The translations under genes were made by a program, and so were the position numbers. This document shows, piece by piece, positions 16,689 through 26,952 of a stretch of 64,000 bases of DNA. The stretch's first letter is position 1, and each line of letters opens with the position of its first letter. The notes under the pieces are model-generated. The model searched no databases, had not been told where the DNA came from, and saw only the letters and a list, made by a program, of their open reading frames with translations. The DNA comes from Alteromonadaceae bacterium. Lineage in GTDB: Bacteria; Pseudomonadota; Gammaproteobacteria; Enterobacterales; Alteromonadaceae. Location of the stretch: the NCBI GenBank assembly GCA_014872785.1, contig WKFJ01000054.1, positions 1 through 64,000 of the forward strand, written 5' to 3'.

Positions 16689-17783
16689 ATGAAAGAATCA
16701 GTTGTTAGAAAATTAGAAACCCTTAACGAGCGATATGAAGAAATTCAGGTAATGCTATCTGCACCTGAGATTATTGCTGACCAAGACAAATTTCGCGGTC
16801 TATCGAAAGAGTATTCGCAGCTGGAAGAGGTCGTAAAGTGTTTTTCCGCCTATCAACAAGCTGAAGAAGATATTGTTGCTGCCCAAGAAATGATGCAGGA
16901 AGACGATGCTGAAATGAAGGCGATGGCGCAAGATGAATTCAAAGTCGCGAAGCAAACAGTAGAAGATTTAGAACAAGAACTGCAAATCTTATTGTTACCA
17001 AAAGATCCGAACGATGACATGAGTTGTTTCTTGGAGATTCGTGCAGGAGCGGGTGGTGATGAAGCCGCGATATTCGCAGGCGATTTATTCAGAATGTACA
17101 GTCGTTATGCCGAAAAGAATAAGTGGCGAGTAGAGATCGTAAGTGCCAATGAAGGTGAACATGGTGGTTACAAAGAGGTTATCGCGAATGTCGTAGGCGA
17201 TGCAGCGTATGGTACATTGAAGTTTGAGTCAGGTGGTCACCGCGTGCAGCGCGTACCTGAAACTGAGTCGCAAGGGCGAGTACATACGTCAGCTTGTACG
17301 GTTGCTGTATTACCTGAGATTCCTGAGTCTGAAGCGATTGAAATTAACGCTGGCGATTTGCGTGTTGATACATTTAGAGCAAGTGGAGCCGGTGGTCAGC
17401 ACGTTAACAAAACAGATTCTGCTATCCGTTTAACGCACTTACCAACAGGTATCGTGGTTGAGTGTCAAGATGAGCGCTCTCAGCACAAAAACCGAGCTAA
17501 GGCTATGTCGGTATTACAGGCTCGCTTAAACCAAATCGAAGAAGAAAAGCGCGCAGCGGAAGAAGCTAGCACCAGGCGCAGTTTAGTGGGGTCAGGTGAC
17601 CGTTCCGAGCGTATTCGTACGTACAACTTTCCACAAGGCAGACTAACCGATCACCGTATTAACCTTACTATCTATCGATTAGAGGAAGTTATTGAAGGAG
17701 ACTTGGATGCGGTTTTAGAACCTATTAAGCAAGAGCACCAAGCTGACTTGTTAGCGTCACTTTCGGACGAGTCAGAACTGTAA
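16689..17783 (+). CDS. prfA: Peptide chain release factor 1
   Basis: Recognises UAA and UAG stop codons and triggers peptide release. The 364-aa protein has the GGQ motif at 235-237, whose Gln is the methylation target of PrmC encoded next, and the stop-codon reading PxT motif as PET in RVPETESQG. It follows hemA by 9 bases and precedes prmC by 2 bases. Confidence 0.97.
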   Translation: MKESVVRKLETLNERYEEIQVMLSAPEIIADQDKFRGLSKEYSQLEEVVKCFSAYQQAEEDIVAAQEMMQEDDAEMKAMAQDEFKVAKQTVEDLEQELQILLLPKDPNDDMSCFLEIRAGAGGDEAAIFAGDLFRMYSRYAEKNKWRVEIVSANEGEHGGYKEVIANVVGDAAYGTLKFESGGHRVQRVPETESQGRVHTSACTVAVLPEIPESEAIEINAGDLRVDTFRASGAGGQHVNKTDSAIRLTHLPTGIVVECQDERSQHKNRAKAMSVLQARLNQIEEEKRAAEEASTRRSLVGSGDRSERIRTYNFPQGRLTDHRINLTIYRLEEVIEGDLDAVLEPIKQEHQADLLASLSDESEL

Positions 17784-17785
17784 AG

Positions 17786-18625
17786 ATGCAAATTAGCGAG
17801 GCTCTTATTTGGGGCGCTCAGGCGCTTGAGGGTGGTGAGTCCCCCAAGTTAGACTGCAAGGTCTTGCTGTGTCATATTCTGGATGTTTCCACTACTTATT
17901 TGCACACCTGGCCAGATAAAGAAATAACTGCCAAACAGTTGGCGCAATTTGAACACTGCGTGGCTCGTCGTAAGTCGGGTGAACCAATCGCTTATATCAC
18001 AGGTGAACGAGACTTCTGGTCGCTTACATTAAAGACTAATCCTTCTACCTTAATTCCACGTCCAGAAACCGAATTATTAGTCGAGCAAGCGATTGCATTG
18101 CCAATCGAAAACGCGCGTTGTTTAGATTTAGGAACGGGTACCGGTGCTATTGCTTTAGCAATCGCTTCAGAAAAACCTTCTTGGCGACTTGTCGCAGTAG
18201 ACAGAGTCGCCGAAGCGGTAAGTTTGGCGAAACAAAATGCGGCTCTTAATAATATAAAAAATATCGAGCTATTGGTGAGCAATTGGTTTGAAGTAATTCC
18301 AGTTCAAAAGTTCGACATTATCGTTAGTAATCCTCCGTATGTTGAAAGTAACAGCCCTTATTTAAAAAAGGGTGATTTGCGCTTTGAGCCTATATCAGCT
18401 CTGGCAAGTGGTGCCGACGGTTTAGAAGATATTGAGAAGATCATCGATGACAGCGTTAGCTATTTAAATACTGACGGATGGTTAATGTTAGAACACGGGT
18501 GGCAACAAGCCGAAGCGATACAGCAATATTTACGCGAACAAAAATTTACCAATGTATCCACAGTTAAAGATCTAAATGAATTGGATCGTATTACAGTTGC
18601 CCAATTGTCAGTTGCATATCCTTAA
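17786..18625 (+). CDS. prmC: Release factor glutamine methyltransferase PrmC
   Basis: Methylates the Gln of the GGQ motif in release factors. The 279-aa protein has an N-terminal helical substrate-binding domain, the SAM-binding motif LDLGTGTGAIALA, and the catalytic NPPY at about 182-185. IPRPETELLVE lies before the SAM domain, as in E. coli PrmC. It is adjacent to prfA, its substrate gene. Confidence 0.96.
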   Translation: MQISEALIWGAQALEGGESPKLDCKVLLCHILDVSTTYLHTWPDKEITAKQLAQFEHCVARRKSGEPIAYITGERDFWSLTLKTNPSTLIPRPETELLVEQAIALPIENARCLDLGTGTGAIALAIASEKPSWRLVAVDRVAEAVSLAKQNAALNNIKNIELLVSNWFEVIPVQKFDIIVSNPPYVESNSPYLKKGDLRFEPISALASGADGLEDIEKIIDDSVSYLNTDGWLMLEHGWQQAEAIQQYLREQKFTNVSTVKDLNELDRITVAQLSVAYP

Positions 18626-18739
18626 TTTTCCCGCTAACTTGATATTACGTCATAGTAAATTTTTGATTTAGGTATGTTTTTATGAGTGCAAGGTAGCGCT
18701 CAGGTTTACAAACATTACCTTGCCATTACAGGATGCAAT

Positions 18740-20305
18740 ATGTCCGACGATTTTTTATTCGCAGACGATTCAGAAGAAGAGATTGTTGAAGAGCGAAATT
18801 CTTGGAAAATCTTGGTTGTAGATGATGAACCAGAGGTTCATGCAGTTACCAAGTTAGCGTTAAGTGACTTCGTCTTTCAAGACAAAAACCTAGAGTTTTT
18901 GAGCGCGCACAGTGGTGCGGAAGCGAAGAAATTGTTTATGGAGCATGATGATATCGCGGTGGTTTTACTCGATGTTGTCATGGAAACGGACGATGCTGGT
19001 TTGAAGGTCGCAGAGTTTATTCGCAACGAAGCTCATAACCATTTTACCCGCATTATATTACGCACAGGCCAACCTGGCCAAGCTCCTGAAAAAGACGTCA
19101 TCGTTAACTACGACATCAACGATTACAAATCTAAGACAGAGTTAACTGCACAGAAGCTATTCACGGTTGTCATTGCCACACTGCGTTCCTATAGAGACAT
19201 CATTTCAATTGAAGAAAGCCGACAGGGGCTAGAAAAAATAATATCGGCCTCCGCAGACCTGTTTAGTATTCACTCGCTGGAAAGCTTTATCGACGGTATT
19301 ATCCAACAGCTAAGCTCATTGTTGGGCGGCACTACTGATGCTGCGTATATCACAAGTGCGTTAGCCGCAGCGGAAGGTAAAAGTAAAAATGACATTAGTG
19401 AGTTTGTCGTTTTTACAGGAAAAGGCGAACAGGCTGATAAACGCGTGAGACCACTTGAAGAAGTAGTCGAGGGCGAAGTGCTTGAGTCATGTAAGAAGGC
19501 GTTACGAAGCAGAGAGGTAGTGTATTCTGATGACTATGTCGTAGCCTATTGTGAAAGTAATACTGAACCAGGTTCTCTTTTGTATTTGTCTGGTATTCCG
19601 CGCAAGTTGAATCAAAATGATAAGCACCTCATTGAAATCTTTGCCAATCACGTACAAATTGCTTTTGAAAATGTTCTTCTAACAAAAGACATCGAAGATA
19701 CGCAAAAAGAAATTTTGGAGCGTATTGGTCAAGCGATGGAGTGTCAGCTAAGTGGTGGCCGTCATATTCAAAGAATGACAGTATTGTGCGAGCTACTGGC
19801 TCGAGAATATGGCTTGGCTAAAGAAGAGGTCGATGTGCTGAAATTAGCTGTACCACTTCATGACATCGGCAAGCTAAGAGTACCTGTTGAAATTCTAACC
19901 AAACCTTCAGCGCTTACTCAAGAAGAAATCGAAATCGTGCGCGAGCATGCCGATTCCGGTTACGACATGCTTAAAGATAGCCAAAAGCCAATTATAAGAA
20001 CCGCAGCCTTATTAGCGCGTGAACATCACGAACACTGGGACGGTAATGGTTATCCAAGAGGTCTGAAAGGTAAAGAAATCAATATATATTCGCGTATAGC
20101 ATCAGTTGCGGATGTTTATGATGCGTTGCGTGGTACGCGCTGCTACAAAGAACCTTGGACCGTCGAAAAAGTTATTGAAAAGTTTCAAAGTGAAAAAGGT
20201 AAGCAGTTCGATCCAGACTTGGTGGATGTGCTAATTCAAAACATTAACAAATTTGAAGCCATTATATTCGCCTATCCTGATTCAGTGACAGGTGGAACTG
20301 AGTAA
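18740..20305 (+). CDS. Response regulator with DUF3369 and HD-GYP domains
   Basis: Probable c-di-GMP phosphodiesterase controlled by phosphorylation. The start is placed at the ATG at 18740, with AGGA just upstream; the frame extends to 18686 without support. The 521-aa protein has a receiver domain (about 22-150, phosphoacceptor Asp78), a DUF3369 sensor domain (about 170-335, including the LRTGQPGQAPE region before it), and a C-terminal HD-GYP domain. HD residues are His374 and Asp375, and HHEHWDGNGYP starts at 429, so the metal-binding set looks complete. No histidine kinase gene is adjacent. It interrupts the usual prmC-sirB2 junction. Confidence 0.9.
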   Translation: MSDDFLFADDSEEEIVEERNSWKILVVDDEPEVHAVTKLALSDFVFQDKNLEFLSAHSGAEAKKLFMEHDDIAVVLLDVVMETDDAGLKVAEFIRNEAHNHFTRIILRTGQPGQAPEKDVIVNYDINDYKSKTELTAQKLFTVVIATLRSYRDIISIEESRQGLEKIISASADLFSIHSLESFIDGIIQQLSSLLGGTTDAAYITSALAAAEGKSKNDISEFVVFTGKGEQADKRVRPLEEVVEGEVLESCKKALRSREVVYSDDYVVAYCESNTEPGSLLYLSGIPRKLNQNDKHLIEIFANHVQIAFENVLLTKDIEDTQKEILERIGQAMECQLSGGRHIQRMTVLCELLAREYGLAKEEVDVLKLAVPLHDIGKLRVPVEILTKPSALTQEEIEIVREHADSGYDMLKDSQKPIIRTAALLAREHHEHWDGNGYPRGLKGKEINIYSRIASVADVYDALRGTRCYKEPWTVEKVIEKFQSEKGKQFDPDLVDVLIQNINKFEAIIFAYPDSVTGGTE

Positions 20306-20315
20306 GTCCTCAAGC

Positions 20316-20337
20316 AGGTGCTCAGATGTGGGCACCT
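20316..20337 (+). terminator. Hairpin after the HD-GYP regulator gene
   Basis: An 8-bp stem with one G-T pair (AGGTGCTC 20316-20323 with GGGCACCT 20330-20337) lies shortly after the stop codon. The following DNA is AT-rich but has no clean T-run, so termination would be partial. Confidence 0.45.
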
Positions 20338-20465
20338 TAATAATTTGTAATAAAAAAATTTATTGTTTAGTCAACAAGTTATCAAATGTGACCGTTTGGT
20401 CACTCGCTTTTAAATTCAATGACACGTAAAGTGCGCTGCAAATAACAAAAAAAGCAGGCTGCATC

Positions 20466-20846
20466 GTGTATACCGCAATTAAACACATTCATTTACTCGC
20501 TATTGTATTAAGCATTTCGCTTCTTATTTTTAGATTTGTGCTGACACTGAAAGGCAGTGAATTGCTGCAAAAGAAATGGCTAAAGATCACTCCTCACGTT
20601 GTTGACACTGTATTGCTTTTAAGTGCGGCAACACTATGCGTCGTGATTGCCCAATACCCCTTTGTTCACGCATGGCTGACCGAAAAACTAATTGCTGTTA
20701 TCGCTTATATATTCTTAGGGTTAGTGGCACTCAAATTGGCAAAGAATAACCTTCAACGTAGTTTGGCATTTGTCGGTGCTTTAGCTATGTTGGCCATGAT
20801 TGGCAAGCTAGCAGTACTGAAACAACCATTTATACTCAGTATTTAA
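20466..20846 (+). CDS. sirB2: SirB2 family membrane protein
   Basis: Predicted inner-membrane protein of 126 aa with four hydrophobic segments. It fits the SirB family by sequence (IKHIHLLAIVLS, then HVVDTVLLLSA) and by position before sirB1 and kdsA. The molecular function is unknown; the family was named for an effect on invasion gene expression in Salmonella. It starts with GTG at 20466. The stop is 1 base before the sirB1 ATG. Confidence 0.82.
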   Translation: MYTAIKHIHLLAIVLSISLLIFRFVLTLKGSELLQKKWLKITPHVVDTVLLLSAATLCVVIAQYPFVHAWLTEKLIAVIAYIFLGLVALKLAKNNLQRSLAFVGALAMLAMIGKLAVLKQPFILSI

Positions 20847-20847
20847 A

Positions 20848-21735
20848 ATGACACTTAAAGCTTTGCCGAGATTTTCCGATATTAAAACCAGATTTGGATT
20901 TTTATTGATCGGGGAAACTGCGTTGCAGGAATTAAAACACGCTATGAGTCACAATAACCTGTTGATGTCGGGATTGATTGTGGCGAAACACTTCCAAGCC
21001 GATATGAATGTGGCTAGCTCAATTGCGCAAATTGAAGACTTCATCATTCGCAGTGGAAAGCATATAGCGTCTGCATCTACACCTCAGGAAAAGCTCAATC
21101 AATTTGTCGACTTTTTCTACAAAGACCTTGCCTTCAGTGGCGATGAAAGAGATTTCTTCGCCTCTAAATACAATTTGATCAATCAGGTTATTGCCTTTCG
21201 CACCGGCATCCCAGTGTCTATGGCAATGATTTTTTGTCAGGTTGGCAATGCCATAGGGTTAAAGTTAAGCGGTGTTAATTTTCCCGGTCATTTTTTAGTG
21301 CGTTGTGAACTGGATGAAGACAAAACAGTGTTTATCGACCCGTTGAACGGTACCCGTTTAAATTGGCAACAGTTACAGCAGTTATATTCGAGTATTTTAG
21401 GTGAATCCGCGGAAGAGAGTATGCCTGTGGAAACACTAGATGCTGTTGGCGTAGAAGAAACGGTAATCAGGCTTTTACACAATTTGAAGTCTGCCTATAT
21501 CAACGAAGAAAATTACCAAGATGCACTAGCGACGGTAGACCTACTAGTACAGCTATGCCCTGACGACCCATACGAAAGGCGCGATAGGGGCTTTTTACTG
21601 CATCAGCTAGAATGTCCAACCGTAGCATTGGCTGATTATGAATACTTCATAAAACACTGCCCGAAAGACCCTTCAACGCCTCTGTTGAAAATACAGTTGA
21701 AACAACTTCAACAACAGTCCGTCATTCTTCATTAA
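20848..21735 (+). CDS. sirB1: SirB1 family transglutaminase-like/TPR protein
   Basis: The 295-aa protein has an N-terminal transglutaminase-like domain, including GIPVSMAMIFCQVGNAIGL and NFPGHFLVRCE, followed by C-terminal TPR-like repeats (NLKSAYINEENYQDALATV...). This is the usual SirB1 layout. The biochemical role is not established. It is coupled to sirB2 and lies directly upstream of kdsA, as in E. coli. Confidence 0.88.
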   Translation: MTLKALPRFSDIKTRFGFLLIGETALQELKHAMSHNNLLMSGLIVAKHFQADMNVASSIAQIEDFIIRSGKHIASASTPQEKLNQFVDFFYKDLAFSGDERDFFASKYNLINQVIAFRTGIPVSMAMIFCQVGNAIGLKLSGVNFPGHFLVRCELDEDKTVFIDPLNGTRLNWQQLQQLYSSILGESAEESMPVETLDAVGVEETVIRLLHNLKSAYINEENYQDALATVDLLVQLCPDDPYERRDRGFLLHQLECPTVALADYEYFIKHCPKDPSTPLLKIQLKQLQQQSVILH

Positions 21736-21820
21736 ATTTCGGTTACTACGATTTTTACCGTGTTTAACGCTGCGTGTTTTGCTATTGTTGCGGCAACGAT
21801 CTTTAGCATTTGTTTACTAA

Positions 21821-22675
<855 letters not shown>

Positions 22676-22692
22676 TGGTTCGGACGTCATGT

Positions 22693-22712
22693 GCTCCCGT
22701 TTAAACGGGAGC
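22693..22712. repeat. 20-base perfect palindrome after kdsA
   Basis: GCTCCCGTTTAAACGGGAGC reads the same on both strands and lies 17 bases after kdsA. As RNA it would form a GC-rich hairpin, but no T-run follows on the plus strand, so it is a weak terminator or a 3'-end stabilising hairpin. Confidence 0.7.
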
Positions 22713-22777
22713 AATGAGTGTCAACAATATGCTTTAGGCAATGTGCGCGTTAGCGTAACTTACATGCCAGAGTTTGA

Positions 22778-23059
22778 TTATTCACTTACTAGTTGCGGTT
22801 TGATAGTCATTGTCTCATCGTTGTATTTAGCAATGAGTAAAAACTTGCTGACATTTTGAGTAAAGTTCATTTGGTCAGCGTGTAACTTGGCCAACTTTTG
22901 TGGTTCTGGTTGTTTAATTGTCGAAATTGCGATTTCTATGCTGTTTGCAATTTCAGATTGAATTTCTTGTTTAGTAATAGTGTTATTGTCAGCAAAAACA
23001 GATGTGCTGATGAAGCTGGTAGCGATACCTGCGAGTATGATTTTCGATACGTTTTTCAT
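22778..23059 (-). CDS. Small exported protein of unknown function
   Basis: A 93-aa precursor with a clear signal peptide (Lys-containing start, hydrophobic core, cleavage likely after SVFA at residue 23). The mature part is about 70 residues, polar, helical-looking and without Cys. No family was recognised. An AGGTAA site lies before the ATG on the minus strand. It stands alone between kdsA and the gcvA operon, converging with kdsA. Confidence 0.65.
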   Translation of the reverse strand: MKNVSKIILAGIATSFISTSVFADNNTITKQEIQSEIANSIEIAISTIKQPEPQKLAKLHADQMNFTQNVSKFLLIAKYNDETMTIKPQLVSE

Positions 23060-23278
23060 TTTGATTACCTAAAGTTAAATTAATGTTAAAAATGACACAA
23101 AAGTCGCTAAAAATTTACTTGATGTTCACAAGACCTTTGCTTTTAAAGGCTTTTGCGGCGACAGTGATAATATAAAGTGTTGTGTGGTTAAGTGAAAACG
23201 AGAAAAAGTATGGTTCATGCATTAGAAAAGCTAATGTATAATTGATTGTGAATCAGACCTGAACAAAATGCCTTAAAT

Positions 23279-24166
23279 ATGAATATTCGACTTCCACCTT
23301 TGAACGCCTTAAAGGCTTTTGAAGCAGCCGCAAGGCACTTGAGCTTCACTCGAGCCGCAGAAGAACTTTTTGTGACACAAGCGGCTGTTAGTCATCAAAT
23401 AAAGGGATTAGAAGATTTTCTGGGAATGAAACTTTTTCTCAGAAAAAATAGGACGTTATTGTTAACTGAGGAAGGCCAAAGTTATTACCTCGACATAAAA
23501 GAAATTTTTGAGAATTTACATGAAGCCACAAAACGGTTGCATGCTATGGGGGCAAAAGGTTCCATCACCGTGGCGCTACCTCCTAGTTTTGCCGTACAGT
23601 GGTTGGTTCCCAAGCTTTCCGATTTCGCAGCTAAACAACCTGATATAGACGTTAGGATCAAAGCCGTTGACTTTGACGACGGTTTTCTCACAGATGACGT
23701 TGACCTAGCTATCTATTATGGAAAAGGACGCTGGAGTGGTTTGTTAGCTGATAAACTCTATTCTGAGTACCTCACCCCCGTATGTTCTCCCATGTTACTG
23801 CAAAGTGATAAACCGTTGGAGGAATTAGACGATTTGAAGTATCACCAATTGCTACACGATACTTCAAGAGAGGCATGGAAGCAGTGGATACGCCACTTCA
23901 ATATTTTGGGGATGAACGTTAATCAAGGACCCATTTTTAGTCACAGTATTCTCGTACTACAAGCCGCTGCGTTGGGGCAGGGAATTGCGTTAGTTGATAG
24001 TGCTCTCGCACGGCCTGAAATTGCCATGGGGCGTTTAATATGTCCCTTTGAAGGGCGCATTGTGACGCAGAAGTCTTATTTTCTCGTGTGTCGGGAGTCG
24101 CATGCCGAGCTGGGTAAGATTCAAGCGTTTAAAGATTGGCTATTAGAGCAGGTTTCGGACGACTAA
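23279..24166 (+). CDS. gcvA: Glycine cleavage system transcriptional regulator GcvA
   Basis: LysR-type regulator of 295 aa. The DNA-binding winged helix (about 1-65) reads RLPPLNALKAFEAAARHLSFTRAAEELFVTQAAVSHQI with little change from E. coli GcvA, and the ligand-binding domain keeps VDVAIYYG-like and QGPIFSHS segments. E. coli GcvA switches the gcvTHP operon on or off with glycine and purines; that operon is not in this window. gcvA is followed by DUF423 and rlmM, as in E. coli, with a hydrolase gene inserted between. Confidence 0.92.
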   Translation: MNIRLPPLNALKAFEAAARHLSFTRAAEELFVTQAAVSHQIKGLEDFLGMKLFLRKNRTLLLTEEGQSYYLDIKEIFENLHEATKRLHAMGAKGSITVALPPSFAVQWLVPKLSDFAAKQPDIDVRIKAVDFDDGFLTDDVDLAIYYGKGRWSGLLADKLYSEYLTPVCSPMLLQSDKPLEELDDLKYHQLLHDTSREAWKQWIRHFNILGMNVNQGPIFSHSILVLQAAALGQGIALVDSALARPEIAMGRLICPFEGRIVTQKSYFLVCRESHAELGKIQAFKDWLLEQVSDD

Positions 24167-24766
24167 ATGATAGCAACATTACTTTTTGCCCATGGTGCTG
24201 GTGCTGATAAGTCCAGTGAATTTATGCAACTAACTGCAGGCTTGTTTAGAGAGCATCAAGTTGACTGTCGATTATTCAATTTTGATTATATGGATAAAGC
24301 TGCAGAACTCGGCACCCGTCGCCCCCCAGATCGAATGCCGAAATTGACTGAGCGCTTTGTCAATGAAATAGCTCATATTGACTCTACAATACCTTTATTC
24401 ATAGGTGGGAAATCTATGGGAGGAAGAGTAGCAAGCATGCTTGTAGAAGAAACGGACGCACTAGGAGGAGTCTGTTTTGGTTATCCTTTTCACCCGCCAG
24501 GTAAGCCTGATAAATTGCGCACAGAGCACCTAGAAAGTCTAGGTAAACCCTTATTTATCGCGCAAGGAGACAGAGATCCATTTGGTAAGCGCGAAGAAGT
24601 TGAGAGTTACTGCTTGTCCTCTTTAGTGAACGTCTGTTTTATTGAAAACGGTGAACACAGTTTTAAGACTCGAAAATCAGACCAAAACACGACTGAGCAG
24701 AACATGCAAGCAGCGGTAAAGTCTAGCGTGGAATTTATAAAAATGGTGGTGAATAGTAAATTATGA
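24167..24766 (+). CDS. Alpha/beta hydrolase (KANL3/Tex30 type)
   Basis: Predicted alpha/beta-fold hydrolase of 199 aa, substrate unknown. It opens with LLFAHGAGADKSS, the oxyanion-hole segment of this family. The nucleophile elbow is GGKSMGG with Ser83, the acid is likely in QGDRDPFG, and the His is in GEHSF. Its ATG directly follows the gcvA stop (TAAATG), and it overlaps the next gene by four bases (ATGA), so it belongs to the gcvA operon. Confidence 0.85.
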   Translation: MIATLLFAHGAGADKSSEFMQLTAGLFREHQVDCRLFNFDYMDKAAELGTRRPPDRMPKLTERFVNEIAHIDSTIPLFIGGKSMGGRVASMLVEETDALGGVCFGYPFHPPGKPDKLRTEHLESLGKPLFIAQGDRDPFGKREEVESYCLSSLVNVCFIENGEHSFKTRKSDQNTTEQNMQAAVKSSVEFIKMVVNSKL

Positions 24767-25137
24767 AATTGTTTTTGGTCAGTGCCGGTGTATTAGCTGG
24801 CTTATCAGTAGTGCTAGGAGCTTTTGCCGCTCACGGTTTAAAAAACAAAATACCAGAGAACCTGCTTAACGCCTTTCAAACCGGCGTTGATTATCAGCTT
24901 TTTCACAGTCTGGCGATTATATTAATTGTTATCTTGGCAAAACAGTACCCCAATAATATGTGGGCTAGCAGCGCCGGTGCACTGTTAGCTGGTATTGTGC
25001 TATTCAGTGGCAGTCTTTACGGTTTAGCATTGACCTCCTGGAAATGGCTTGGCCCTATTACGCCAATTGGTGGTGTGGCCTTTATTGTTGGTTGGATTTT
25101 ATTCGTACTTGCTGCATATAAGAGTGTAGAAATTTAA
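24763..25137 (+). CDS. DUF423 family membrane protein (YgdD-like)
   Basis: A 124-aa inner-membrane protein with four hydrophobic segments. It has the DUF423 hallmark GAFAAHGLK near residue 20, and FQTGVDYQLFHSLA following. Function unknown. In E. coli the homologue YgdD lies between gcvA and rlmM, matching this order. It overlaps the upstream hydrolase (ATGA) and the downstream rlmM (TAATG), so three genes are translationally linked. Confidence 0.9.
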   Translation: MKLFLVSAGVLAGLSVVLGAFAAHGLKNKIPENLLNAFQTGVDYQLFHSLAIILIVILAKQYPNNMWASSAGALLAGIVLFSGSLYGLALTSWKWLGPITPIGGVAFIVGWILFVLAAYKSVEI

Positions 25138-26213
25138 TGAGCTGTATCCTGTGTTATTGTCGCCCTGGATTTGAAAACGACGCTGGACTAGAAATTCAAA
25201 CGTTAGCCGCTGACTTCAATTGTTACGGTTATTTCAAAGGCAAACCTAATACAGGGTGGATTGAATTTTATGGGCAAGATACTGTAAGTCTTGCGACCGT
25301 GATCAACAAGTTACCCTTCGGAAAATTTATATTTATCAGGCAATGGTTTTTAAGCCTGGCTCATTTTGAAGAGCTAGATCCCAGTGACCGCATCAACAGT
25401 TTGAAGGAGGTCACTGACGCATTACCTTTGGGTACTGAGTTGAGAGTAGAGGCTCCAGATTCTGAAGAGGGCAAAGCGCTTTCTAAGCTCTGTCGAAAAT
25501 TTACCGTCCCCTTGAGACAATATTTAAAAAAGGTGCAGCGCTACGATGAAAAGTCAAAAGCGAGTGTAAGCTTGTTCTTGTTTTTCACAAGTAGCACATC
25601 TTGTTTCTTTGGCTATGCCCCAAGTGAAAATTGCTCATCACTTGCCAATGGCATATTGCGCTTAAAACACCCTAATCAGGCACCTAGCCGCTCCACTTTA
25701 AAACTAGACGAAGCGTTTCAACTGTTTATACCTGAGCAAGAAAGAGAACAGAGGCTAGCACCTGGCCTTCACGCTGTCGATTTAGGAGCTTGCCCTGGAG
25801 GGTGGACATATCAGTTGGTTAGGCGAGGTATGTTTGTGCAGGCAGTTGATAATGGTGCGATGTCTGAAGTGGTAATGGAAACAGGACAAGTAAAACACTA
25901 TCAAGAAGACGGTTTTAGTTATGAGCCGAAAAAGAAAAACGTTTATTGGTTGGTTTGTGACATGATTGAAAAACCCGATAGGGTTGCAAAGCTCATGTGC
26001 GACTGGTTGATTAAAGGTTGGTGTAAAGAAGCGATGTTCAACCTTAAATTGCCCATGAAAAAACGTTATGAATCAGTGCAAGAGTGCTTAGACATCATAA
26101 GAGAGAGTTTGCATGCGGCAAACATTAAAAAGTTTCAGTTGCGTGTAAAACAACTCTATCACGATAGAGATGAGGTTACAGTGCTACTGAGAAAGCGACC
26201 AGAACACAATTAA
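25137..26213 (+). CDS. rlmM: 23S rRNA 2'-O-ribose C2498 methyltransferase RlmM
   Basis: Methylates the ribose of C2498 in 23S rRNA. The 358-aa protein has an N-terminal THUMP-like RNA-binding part and a C-terminal FtsJ-type methyltransferase. The SAM motif is HAVDLGACPGGWTYQLV, and DMIEKP plus the catalytic Lys region LKLPMKKRYE follow. Length and order agree with E. coli RlmM. It shares one base with the DUF423 gene. Confidence 0.95.
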   Translation: MSCILCYCRPGFENDAGLEIQTLAADFNCYGYFKGKPNTGWIEFYGQDTVSLATVINKLPFGKFIFIRQWFLSLAHFEELDPSDRINSLKEVTDALPLGTELRVEAPDSEEGKALSKLCRKFTVPLRQYLKKVQRYDEKSKASVSLFLFFTSSTSCFFGYAPSENCSSLANGILRLKHPNQAPSRSTLKLDEAFQLFIPEQEREQRLAPGLHAVDLGACPGGWTYQLVRRGMFVQAVDNGAMSEVVMETGQVKHYQEDGFSYEPKKKNVYWLVCDMIEKPDRVAKLMCDWLIKGWCKEAMFNLKLPMKKRYESVQECLDIIRESLHAANIKKFQLRVKQLYHDRDEVTVLLRKRPEHN

Positions 26214-26269
26214 ATATAGAGCATACATAGTTATTGTTTTTGTTTTTGGTAAAAAACAGTGGAGTAAAA

Positions 26270-26935
26270 ATGGACGTCACTAAATATAAAGCCATTCTTT
26301 TCGATCATGACGGCACTATTGTCGATTCGGAGCAGGTACATTATGAATTGTGGTTGAGCCTAATTGGAACATTCGCAAATCAATTTACGGAAGAAATGTA
26401 TGCAAATAACTGTGTTGGTGTTCCGACTGAATCTAATATTGAATATTTGTTTTCCTGTTTTGCTTTACAAGAGTCTCCTGAGTCACTTTTAGATAGAAAA
26501 CGACAGGCGACAAAACGCTTTCTAGAGACCTCATATTTCCCTCTTTTGGAGGGTGTTAAAGACTTTATGCAGTTTCTACATATCAAAAATCGCAGAATGG
26601 CAGTGGTCTCTGGTTCTGAAAGATTCGCTGTTTTGCGCTCGGTATCCGGTAATAAGCTTGAACATTTCATTGAGCTTGTGGCGACAGGTGACCAGGTTGA
26701 GAATAATAAGCCAGAGCCAGATGTCTACAATAAGGCACTTTTCGATATGCAACTAGATAAATCGGAATGCTTAGCGATTGAAGACACTTTCAGTGGAGTC
26801 AGCGCCGCTCGAGCTGCGGGTATTGACTGTATCGCTATTCCAAATCCACATACCTTATCTCATGATTTTTCGGCAGCTACGTTGAAGTTGAATAATATTG
26901 TCCAGCTACATGAATTGTTTGAGCGAGCGCTTTAA
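26270..26935 (+). CDS. HAD-superfamily phosphatase (beta-phosphoglucomutase-like)
   Basis: Predicted HAD hydrolase of 221 aa. The start is the ATG at 26270 with GGAG just upstream; the frame is open back to 26234 without support. The nucleophile motif is FDHDGT (Asp12, Asp14), motif II is the Ser in VVSGS, and the last motif is AIEDTFSGVSAARAAG, as in sugar-phosphate phosphatases and phosphoglucomutases. A substrate cannot be assigned. The second residue after the nucleophile is His rather than the commoner Met or Leu. Confidence 0.85.
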   Translation: MDVTKYKAILFDHDGTIVDSEQVHYELWLSLIGTFANQFTEEMYANNCVGVPTESNIEYLFSCFALQESPESLLDRKRQATKRFLETSYFPLLEGVKDFMQFLHIKNRRMAVVSGSERFAVLRSVSGNKLEHFIELVATGDQVENNKPEPDVYNKALFDMQLDKSECLAIEDTFSGVSAARAAGIDCIAIPNPHTLSHDFSAATLKLNNIVQLHELFERAL

Positions 26936-26952
26936 TAACAAGCAATGGTAAA

